A DNA stretch of 64,000 bases, from assembly GCA_963662175.1 (NCBI GenBank), contig OY759222.1:6988713-7052712 (forward strand), read 5' to 3'. The stretch is from Aradus depressus (Eukaryota; Arthropoda; Insecta; Hemiptera; Aradidae). The position numbers and the translations under genes were made by a program. The notes under the pieces are model-generated. The model was not told where the DNA came from. It was given only the letters and a program-made list of their open reading frames with translations, and searched no databases. Of the stretch, positions 13,901-25,900 are shown one piece after another. Position 1 is the first letter of the stretch, and each line of letters begins with the position of its first letter.

Positions 13901-16900
13901 ATACATTTATTTCCGTTAAACCAATACATGGTAATAGGATACGTCAAAAGAATTTATACATTAAGATCGCTTATAAATTAGATGTATAACTACTTGAGTC
14001 CAACTTGATTAGTAGTAATAAGAAAGCTATTAAAAAAAGTAAAATGAAATTAATAAAAACTGAATAAATAAATACTTAAAAATATATATGTATAAAAAAA
14101 ATTAATACATATACATAGATACATTTATAATAAGTAGATACATTTTTCAATTTAATAAAATTAGAGATAACTATTTTTCAAAAAACTCTTCGGAAGTGTT
14201 TTCATCCCAACGATGTTTCGGGACGTTCTTACGTCCCTTTGTCAGGTCCCAATGTTCGAGATATAGAAAAGATAGGAAGAAAAACGAAATTCCGCTAAAT
14301 ACATCGAATGGAATTTTTTTACCGATTATATAACTTTTCCTATAATTCGTATTTCTGGGAAAGTGGAAATAAAAAAGAGTGGTAAAAGAAAAAAAAAAAT
14401 AATAAAATAAAGTTGTGAAAGATTTTCCCGTTCTTTTCATTGAAAGGGAATAATTTATATTTGAATAGAAAGTAATCAGGAAGAGCGGTACGAGGAGGCA
14501 GGCTTTAGATTAAATGGGTAAAAGTATTAAAGACAGATCTTTACATTATATCAACACTTAAAATATTTTACTTTAGAACTTAATAGAAATGAACCTTTTT
14601 CCTAATGAAAAACTGGATTTTTATATATTTTTTTCTTATTTTTATTTAGCGAAACTTATACAGAGTTCGAGAAAAGATAAAAAAGTGGTCGGTGGATCAT
14701 GGACCATGTACTTCCTCAGCCCCTTCTCAATCCTCATACTAAATTTTGTGTCGATACATTCAAAAGAAGTTATACAATCGATCAGAAATATGTTGAGTTT
14801 TAACAGGAATTTTCATGTTTTCCAAAGCCCTGATTTAAAAAAAAATTAAGGAAAAATGTTCATCTGTCTATATGTGGATAAGATAACTCGGGATAGAATG
14901 AAGCAACTATACATCCCAGAACCCCATCATAAAGACGACACCTATTGATTTTCAGTCAAATCGGCCAAAGAAAAAAGTAGGTGGCATAACACAAAAACTT
15001 GATAGCGGAATCGGCCGAAGGAAAGGGGTGGATCAGAAGAGGGTCGGCTCAACTCAACAACCCTTATTATTGCCGATGTAATGGATGTATCAATGAGTTT
15101 GAGTATTTAAGCCTCTATAGAAGTCAAATATTGACGTTTTAACCCAATTTTAATTATTGTTTAATTTTTCAATAATGAAACGGGGCGCAGGAACTCAGTG
15201 GTATGCGTGCTTGTCTTTTGAGCTCAAGATCGTGGGATCGAAATCCGACCGAGGCTCTTAGTTTATTTTATCTGGAAGTTGAAATAAACTTAAGCACGTT
15301 AAGCGATGGTCCCGAGCCTGTACGATGTCAGGTACTCTTTAAAGACCCCTACTCTATGTGAATAAAAATTTAGGGTAGGCAAAATTTAAGATACCCACAG
15401 TAGTCAGGCTCATGTCCACCAGAGTGACGAAAGATCGCTCTGGTAGTAGGCGATATGATGTCGTAGTTAAAGCCCGAGCATGAGTCATAAAACCTAATCT
15501 TATAATGAAACGAAAGCAAAGTGACTTTTTTCTATGATTGTGTGAAGACATGTTGAGTAAAAGAGAAAGATGGATAATCCCCGGCCCAGTGTGCCTTTTC
15601 TGTTCCTTTTCCCGATCGTTATGTGTAGCATGAAGTGAGGAAGGATCAAATGACAAGGCAGCATGATTCTCCCATCTATCAAATACTGATCCTAACAATC
15701 TCTCCCCCCCTTTCCCCATCTTTCAAAGGGACATTCTGTTATTAGTATAGAGATAAGAGCAGAGGGCGCCTCTAGGAGTCACGTATGGAACTATAAAACC
15801 CAACTTAACCTCTACTCTCCTCTATATAACTCAACCCCTACGTTTGCTATCATATTGAGTCACGTAACGACGGGTGAAAAACCTCCCTCTCAGGATCTCT
15901 CTCTACATTCTACCTGACGCCATCTGGACGGCAATGTTCACAACTCGCCTGTTTCATTTTCCTGGAACAACACCATTTTCACAAGGATTGTCTCTTTGGA
16001 GTGGAAGAAAATAAAATAAATAAAAAGAAATAGAGGGACTCACCGTCCAAATAATAAAAGGGTCACTTCTCGGTTAGACAATTGTACTCTGTCAAGTACG
16101 AAATATTAGTTGCGTAGCCAGAACGGTGGAAGGGGGGGGGGGGGCAGAGAAAGGGAACTCGGACTTTAATACTGTAATAACTACCGATATAATGAAGGTA
16201 TTTACACGAAATTTAGTATGGTGATTTACTTTACTTTCCCGGGCGCTATGGTCCTTGTAGAACCTGGGCCTCCGCAACAATCTTCCGCCATTCTACTCTA
16301 TCCTTGGCCTCCCGTCTTCATCTTCTCACACCCATCGTTCTGAGGTCGTCCTCCAGTCAACGTAAGCGGGGTCTACCACTTCTTCTTTGTCCTCCTGGGT
16401 GTCCCTCCAGTATCTTCCTCGGCAATCTGCCTGGTTCCATCCTCTGTAAATGCCCCAGCTATCGGAGCCGTCCCTGCTTCACTAAGGCCACCATGTCCGA
16501 GCTCTTGTACAGGTCCCTCAGCTCCCTATTGGTCCGTATCCTCCATCTATTCCCCTCTGGAGTAGGGCCGTATATCTTCCTCAATACCTTCCTCTCCCAC
16601 GTATTGAGTAAGAATTCGTCACTCCTAGTCAGGAACCAGGTTTCACTCGCATACGTGACGACAGGTCTCAGGACTGTTTTATAGATTATTTTGGCGTCTC
16701 GGGACACTGTCCTCGATCCGAGCACCTTCTGCAGTGACCGGTAGCATCTATTCCCGGCCGTTATCCTCACTTTGATGTCTTCTTTAACGTCGTTCCTTTC
16801 CGTGATAACGGCCCCCAGGTACTTGAAGCTATCCACCCGGTCAAACCTGCAACCTCCAAGTACGAGTTCCTTCTCTTTTACTTCCTTCCTCGTGGTTCTC

Positions 16901-19900
16901 ATGTACTTGGTTTTGCCCTCGTTGACAAGAAGACCAAGCTTCCTGGACTCCTCGTCACATTCCTGGAAGGCCCCCGCCAATGCAGCTTTCGTTCGTCCGG
17001 TTATGACCACGTCGTCCGCATACGCGAGATGCTGACTGAGCCTGTTATATATAGTGCCATCAGGATTGCTCTTGTTTCTATCCAATTTAGCATTTTTATC
17101 TCATTACTGATATTTTATTTTATTTGTATTTGTTGCTCTATTCAGTGACTTTCATGTATTTATTCTTAGAAGACCTCGGTCCCAAAATAAAATTTATTTT
17201 CATTTCATTTCATATGTGGACTTATGACTAAAGCTTCCAATCTCCATTCAATCTTTGCAATCCAAAATCCTTCGAGGGTAGTTCAGTGGAATAAGCTTGC
17301 TTAATGAGCTCAAGATCGTGGATTCGAAACTCGGCCGAGGCCCTTAGATTTTTTATCTGGGAGATGGTAAAAATTTGAGCAAGCCGTCCTTCTCAGGTAC
17401 TCGTTAAGAATCCCTTCCCTAAGTGAATAAAAATTTAGGGTAAGCAAAATTTAGGACTCCGCTCAAGTTGTAGACGATATGACTTCGAAGTTATAACCAA
17501 CTCCTTCGTAGAATAGCCGATGCTCCTTATTACGTCTCCAACAAAACTGATATCAATATTCCCTTTGTCGCCGAATTAACTAAATCCAGATACAAACAAT
17601 TATTTTCCTGCTTTATTACCCCCATGTTAATGCTCTAGTCCGTGCCCTCCCTTCTCGTGTACTTCCCGAACGATGTCTCAAGCGCCCATGGCCTAGAGAC
17701 CTCCTCATATGTGGAGGTGCCTAGGCAGTGTAACCTCTTTTGACGTTGTCATGTTTTCTCCCTTAGCACATTTGCTCGTTGCTGTATTTATTCTTTATAC
17801 AGTTGTAAATCTAATTTCAAGATGTGACCAAGGAATGGGAGGCCATAGCCAGAGAAGTCTTGTCCCACTTCTCGCAAAGTGTCTAGTGTTGCCCCGGAAG
17901 AAGGGGAGAGGGGAGCGATGTTCTCTGTGAAGTTCATACAGCACATTGAACACAGCTACGTCACATAGCCCTCTCCCCTCCACCAACCTGCCTGCTCGTC
18001 TGGAACCCATCCACACTATACTATATGCTTCCCTATATATAGAAGGCACATATCCTCCCCCTCTCCTCACATCGGTGTGTTCGAAAACCTCTCAAAAAAA
18101 CAACTGAATCGAAAAGTCAACCAACATAAAAAAAAGTGCTGACGTTCAAAATTAACGCAAATATTGTCATATGTCATTGTCCTCTACCCATATCAGTTTC
18201 GGATTCACAGAACTGCCAGGAGATGTCAAGACTCGAACTTTGTCTGAGTTTGACAAATTGACAGCCATCTTAAAATAAAATCGTAATGGTGAATAAAATA
18301 TACACTACGAACAAAATTCAGGAATTCGCCAGATATTGGCTTATCTAACGGACTCCTTCAGTTCAGATCGACGATGAAAGATTTCCCATTTCGTCAGGGA
18401 CACTAGATCATTACATCTGCAGTTATTAGAGTTCTTTTGTTGGGCCCCCCCCCATCCATTCGGCGGATTTCTCGGAAAATTAATAGGTGTCATCCTTATG
18501 GAGTTTTAAATTTACATACCCCCCTTCCCTTTGTCCGATATGGCTGAAAATCACGAGGTGTCGTTCTAAAAGGGTTCTGGATACATATATAAAATTTTGT
18601 GCACAGACAGCCATTTTTTTTCCATTTTTGAAATCAGGGTTTCGGAAAACATGAAATTCCGGTGAAAACTCGACATGGAATTTTTGACTGATTACATTAC
18701 ATCCTCTATACTTCATATAGCTAAGGAAGTATAATCCTATTGAGTTCCTGATATAATTACATAATATTTAATGGCATATTTAACGTTAAAACAAAACAAT
18801 GTTTCCTGTACTGTTTTATAGAGTCCTCCTAACCCAACATAAAAAAAAAACACCCTTCTCTCTCAGGGATAAAAGACTGTTTTTTCCTCCCCTAATTCTC
18901 TGGAGACAGGACCTTCCTTAACCAAACAAACCATGAAATATTAGTTTAAATTCTAAAAAAAAAACTGATTTACAAGTCTATTTAAAAATAAAACCACTTG
19001 CATTTGAGATACTTCAATATTTATTGCACTATAAATGTCTTATACATTTTAAACCTACTGTAGCCTGTAATTACCTGGAGCACGGATGGGACGTTAAGGG
19101 ATGGTCCCAATCCTGTGCGAAGTCAGATAGTCGTTCAAAAGACTCCTTTCCATAGGTAATTAAACCTAGGTTGGCAATATATTTTACCACTATAGTCGGG
19201 CTTATGTCAACCAGAGCGACGAAAAAGTGCGGTATAGTCGCATGTGCGGAGATGCTAGTAAGGTTAGATTAAGAAAACTTTTGTTCCTCAAGCCCGGGCT
19301 TTCAACTGCAACGTTATATCGACTATACCGCACTTTTTCGTCGCTCTGGTTGACATAAGCCCGACTATAGTGGTAAAATATATTGCCAACCTAGGTTTAA
19401 TTACCTATGGAAAGGAGTCTTTTGAACGACTATCTGACTTCGCACAGGATTGGGACCATCCCTTAACGTCCCATCCGTGCTCCAGGTAATTACAGGCTAC
19501 AGTAGGTTTAAAATGTATAAGACATTTATAGTGCAATAAATATTGAAGTATCTCAAATGCAAGTGGTTTTATTTTTAAATAGACTTGTAAATCAGTTTTT
19601 TTTTTAGAATTTAAACTAATATTTCATGGTTTGTTTGGTTAAGGAAGGTCCTGTCTCCAGAGAATTAGGGGAGGAAAAAACAGTCTTTTATCCCTGAGAG
19701 AGAAGGGTGTTTTTTTTTTATGTTGGGTTAGGAGGACTCTATAAAACAGTACAGGAAACATTGTTTTGTTTTAACGTTAAATATGCCATTAAATATTATG
19801 TAATTATATCAGGAACTCAATAGGATTATACTTCCTTAGCTATATGAAGTATAGAGGATGTAATGTAATCAGTCAAAAATTCCATGTCGAGTTTTCACCG

Positions 19901-22900
19901 GAATTTCATGTTTTCCGAAACCCTGATTTCAAAAATGGAAAAAAAATGGCTGTCTGTGCACAAAATTTTATATATGTATCCAGAACACATATATAAAATT
20001 TTGTGCACAGACAGCCATTTTTTTTCCATTTTTGAAATCAGGGTTTCGGAAAACATGAAATTCCGGTGAAAACTCGACATGGAATTTTTGACTGATTACA
20101 TTACATCCTCTATACTTCATATAGCTAAGGAAGTATAATCCTATTGAGTTCCTGATATAATTACATAATATTTAATGGCATATTTAACGTTAAAACAAAA
20201 CAATGTTTCCTGTACTGTTTTATAGAGTCCTCCTAACCCAACATAAAAAAAAAACACCCTTCTCTCTCAGGGATAAAAGACTGTTTTTTCCTCCCCTAAT
20301 TCTCTGGAGACAGGACCTTCCTTAACCAAACAAACCATGAAATATTAGTTTAAATTCTAAAAAAAAAACTGATTTACAAGTCTATTTAAAAATAAAACCA
20401 CTTGCATTTGAGATACTTCAATATTTATTGCACTATAAATGTCTTATACATTTTAAACCTACTGTAGCCTGTAATTACCTGGAGCACGGATGGGACGTTA
20501 AGGGATGGTCCCAATCCTGTGCGAAGTCAGATAGTCGTTCAAAAGACTCCTTTCCATAGGTAATTAAACCTAGGTTGGCAATATATTTTACCACTATAGT
20601 CGGGCTTATGTCAACCAGAGCGACGAAAAAGTGCGGTATAGTCGATATAACGTTGCAGTTGAAAGCCCGGGCTTGAGGAACAAAAGTTTTCTTAATCTAA
20701 CCTTACTAGCATCTCCGCACATGCGATATTAGTCCTGGATGTTACTACGAAGAGATCGATATAACTCAAATAAAATACATATCCAAAATATCCAAATAAT
20801 ATTAATAGGCCCCAAGTCCGAAATTCCCTGATTTTTTTTTAAATAATATTTTCTTTGCATATTTACAATCGGCTACAAATAACCATAGGTAAAGTTGATG
20901 ACTGTTTGTTTACAATATATGTATGTACACAAAAAAATACAGGAACAAGAAAAAAATGGAGTATGAACAAAATAATAAATATATACAAAATAATAAATGA
21001 AGATAAAACTAAATAAAAAATAAATTGACAATGATAAAGATAAATACATGCTAAAAACATACACTGAAACAATATTAAAAAAAAAAAAAAAACAACAATC
21101 CGCAAAATAATATGTTAATAATAATAAAAACAACTGTTCTGCTCCGAGACCCCCCGGGAACACCCCCGCATGATATCGTCCTCATTCCTACAACTACCCT
21201 CGTAGATGGGGTCGGAAACTTCTGACCGATTACAAAACTTCCCCTATTAACCCCTATATTATTCCCTTTATAAACAATATTACTCAAAGAATAAGCTGCA
21301 GAGAAATATTTAAACAACTTAAAATCCTGACTTTGCCTTCGCTGTTTATATTTGAAACATTAATGGTTATTAGGAAAAATAAAAATATTTTCCCTCTCAA
21401 CAATGCTAGTCATGATTACGATACCAGGAAGAAAGAAGACTGCTGAATAACTAAACATTGTTTTTCTATTTTTTTTTAATGCCCTTCCTCACTTCTTGAA
21501 GTCAATAGATACAATAAAAAAATTGAAACTTCAACTAAAAATGTTTATGTTAGAGGAAACCCTTTACACGGAAATTTGTAAGTAAAGGGTCCTATTACCA
21601 TGTATTGGTTTAACGGAAATAAAAGTATTATTAATATTAAGTAAAATATCTATCTGGACAGATTTTATTCAGGCCAAGGTTTTACTTCCCCAGTTATACA
21701 CACCATAGGGGAGGGAAGTAATCGGTTAGAAATTCGAGGTTTTGATTGAAATTTCATGTTTTCCGACCCTTATGATTCCTGTATTCCTTTTACTGATAGA
21801 GTGAATGTATCGACACGAAATTGTACATTTATAACCCCCAGAACCCCATCAAATTGGTCAAAGGGAAGGAGTGGACACTTTATATTCAGGTTAGGTTTTA
21901 TGACTCATGCCCGGGCTATAACTACGAGGTCATATCGCCTACTACCAGAGCACTCTTTCGTCACGCTGGTGGACAAGAGCCCGACTCTACTTTGGGAGTT
22001 CAAAATTTTACCTACTCTAAATTTTAATTCTCCCAGGGCAGGGGTCTTTAACGAGTACCTGACATCGTACAGGCTCGGGACCATCGCTTAACGTCACATT
22101 CGAAGGACGGCGTGCTTAAGTTTATTTTACCTCCTAGATAAAATAAACTAAGGGCCTCGGTCGGGTTACGAACCCACGGTCTTGAGCTCAGAAGACAAGC
22201 ACCATACCACTGAGCTACCGGCGACCTCCACTATATATTCATATAATTAATATATATCGACATTGATTTTTAATCAAAATGGTCAATTGGTGTTAAGAGG
22301 GAGAGCAAGAACTTAGTTGACTAAATCATGCTGGGGAAGTACATTGCCCTTTTGACTGCGCAAACCTCAATATTCCGTTTAGATGTAACGATATAACTGC
22401 ACCAAGTTAACCTTGACCAACCAGTTTGCGCAAATTTCATGAAACGTGATAACATTTAGAATAATATTCTCTTTAGAGGGGCTACTACGTTGGATTTATA
22501 CTACAGTAGAGTCAGAGGGATACGACGAGGTAGTTGAGGAAGGTACGGTACTAGCTAAGTTGGTATGCTGTGAGTTGGCCAATTAAGTCAAGTTGACACA
22601 AGACAGAACCTTGTTACAATGGGCAACCAGACAACTGAGTACTGAGTACTAGTCAGACAATTCACAGCATCCTCTTTGTCTCCCAATCTAGAATGTACCA
22701 CAAAATCACAATGAATGTTTTCTTCCCCATTGTTAAGGCCTTAAGCCCCAGCTCCAGTTTAGTTTTTCTCTATTACTTTCTTATACCTTATCAATATAAG
22801 GAAGTATTGTGCCATAAAATTTCGTGCCGATATATTCAATCTATTGAAAGTTATAGTGTTCACAGGCACTTAAAGACATGACATTTTTTATAAATTTTTG

Positions 22901-25900
22901 AAATAGGACAGGAGCTTTGAAACTTCCAGGAAAACTAGAATCTTCTTAGCTGGAGATGAATTCTAGCAAAAAACACAAAATATTTAATTTAGGTTAGGTT
23001 TTATGACGCATGCCCGGGCTTAAACTGCGAGGTCATATCGCCTACTACCAGAGCGCTCTTTCGTCACTCTGGTGGACATGAGCTCGACTCTACTGTGGGA
23101 GTCCTAAATTTTGCCTACCCTAAAATTTTATTCATCTAGGACAGGGGTCTTTAACGAATACCTGACATCGTACAGGCTCGGGACCATCGCTTAACGTCCC
23201 ATCCGAAGGACGGCGTGCTCAAGTTACCTACCAGATAAGTTTAAACTAACGACCTCGGTCTATACAACGTATATATAATAATAAAAATAAATATATCTAT
23301 TCTGATTTAATGAAGTTGAAATTGCGTGTTTTTTTACGTTTATTCCAAATTCACGCCCAGCAGCTGTTCAAACATCCATATATGTCCGATGATCCACAGA
23401 GCACACTAATGATTGGATATCATGAAGGAAATTAGAAAAATAATAATTATTAAAAACTATAGAAACAACTGGTTCGAAACCCGGCCGAGGCCCTTAGATT
23501 TTTTTATCTGGGAGGGGAAGAAACCTTGAGCACTACGTCCCTCGGGGACGTTGAGCGATGGTCCCGATGTCAGGTACTCGTTAATACTCCTGCCCTAGTT
23601 GGATAAGCGTGACAAGCATAGATGAGATTAAAAGCGCATCGCTGAGAGAGCTAAATGCTTACCCAAAGATTGAGTTCCAGAAGTGTTTCGGGGATTGGAA
23701 GAAGCGCTGGCTAAGTGTATAATATCTAATGGGGACTATTTTGAAGGGGATAACATTGATGTAGACGAATAAATAAAATTCTTTTCAAAAACTGAAAATT
23801 CCCGTTATTTTTTTTAACACACCTCGTAGATAATCCAGGACTGTTTGGTTCCTTGTTAATGAACTAAAAGAGCTAATAAACCTGTTTTACATCGATACTG
23901 AAAAATGGTGTAAGTATATTCTTTTTTTCGTAATGTTAATATTCAGGCAAAAAAAATTTTTTTCGAACGGATGCCACTCATCCAACTTGCACAACTTCCC
24001 AATGTGCATGTTTGCCTGTTATTCTGAGGTGGATTTGCCCATTTTCCCAACAACTTCCCAATGTGCATGTTTGCCTGTTATTTTGAAGTGGATTTGCCCA
24101 TTTTCCCAACTACTTTATTACACTTAGTGACCCTGTCCCTCTGCTCACTACTTGCTACTTTTACAGAAAATCTTCCCTCACTCCACTCCTCCTATGAACT
24201 TTTCCAATAACAGAAACACTCAAACTTTTCTTAAAACATTTTCAGGTACAAAGTAACTCTTCCTTCAACAACTTTTCACAATCAACAAGAAAAACTTTAT
24301 TCTGTAGATCCACCGTCCTCCTCATTATTTTATTTTTGCATTCTCTTGCATGCAGGCCGGCCAACACAATAAACTACTTAAAAGTTGATAAGGATTTTTT
24401 ACTTTCCCAGCTATACGAAGTATAGGGGAAGTTATGTAATTTTTTATTTATTTATTTATTTGCAATCTATATACATGTAATATAATGAGCAAATATGGTA
24501 ACTGTATACATGAGTGTCTATGCCACATGTTGGGAGAGGTCAGCCAGCGCTGACACTCCCTAGAAACTAGTACAATGTTTAGGTTTCACTTAGAAGATCT
24601 CGAGGTCACCTCCTATTCAGACGGCGTGGATTGTCAGGATGGGATTGAGAGGATAGGACTTGCGCAAATGGGTTAAGATGGGATGAAAGTTTATTGTGGA
24701 AATTTAAAAATCGGGATTGGACGAGTTCCTGGACGGTTGGGATGTTTAGGTCTTCATGGAGTAATTTATTGGTGACGTAGAAGGGAGCATTTACAATTCG
24801 ATGAAGGACTTTGGACTGGAAAGCCTGGATGCGGTTTATATTGGATTGTTTGGCTGTACCCCATAGTTCGAGGCCGTATGTCCATATTGGGCGTATTATA
24901 GTCTTGTAAATGGTCAGTTTGTTGGGAGTAAAGTTTTGATTTTGGTCCAAATAGTCTACATAGTAGTCCGTAACGTCGATTCAACTCTTGTCGTTTAAGT
25001 CGTGTGTGTGGGTTCCACGCCAGTCGGCTGTCTAAGTAGAACCCGAGAGTTATGTAATTGGTCGAAAAGTCGTTGTTGAGGTTTCATCGGAATTTCGTTT
25101 TCCAACCACCGAATACCAAAAATGTAAAACAAAAATCTGTGTGTCTGTAAACAAAATAACTCCTAATGTAATGAATAGGGCTGTGACTTATATTCATTTA
25201 CATATTTTTTTCTATTAACTTCAGCATTCTGTTTAAACATTATCTTTACGTTTTGGCCCGTATAGAATCAATTTAAGCTACTTTTATTTTTGCATATATC
25301 GCTAAAAATACATATTTTTGCATATCTTATTATTCGCATATTTTTGAGTTTTTTCGGCAGCTCAAGAAAGTAAGTACATACATATTTTAATTTTTTTTAA
25401 GCCATTTTTATTTATTTATTGTAAACTGACGATTAATAAAAATGAATCCCACTTCTGCGTTTGTTTGGCCACGTGTACGCGTCTTTTATTGAGATGAGTG
25501 CATTCCAGGAACTCCAATGTTTCTCTTAAATTCATTGTGTTCATATTGCCAACTTTTTATTCTGACTGTTTGTTTACTTTAATAATTTATTCTCGGAACT
25601 GTTTTTTATGCCCATTTCCCCCCTTCTTTCTTATTCTTTTCCAAGTCGTTGATCAGTTCAGTTTTAAACGTTTGGGTAAAAAGCAGTGGAGGTGGTGAGA
25701 GAAGAGTCAGGGGTTGAATTGAGCCCAATAGATATTGGGGTTTTCCATGAGCCAGTTACTTCAATTAATGTGGAGCGCTCTCATTCAGCCGATATGAACC
25801 AATTTTGAGGCCAGACAGGCGATCCTATTTGTTCGAGAATTTAAAAAAGGTATTGCGTGTAATTGTAACAGTTTTTTAGACGGTTAAGTGGTTCTCTGTT

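Noticed and set aside
16304..16684. 126-codon plus-strand frame, and a similar one at 59,698-60,243
   Set aside because: Both are antisense to the YADD-bearing LINE; the minus strand is the coding one.
19884..20080. Two mirror-image 61-codon frames on opposite strands
   Set aside because: Created by the palindrome centred at 19,982; nearly identical peptides from inverted arms of element A.
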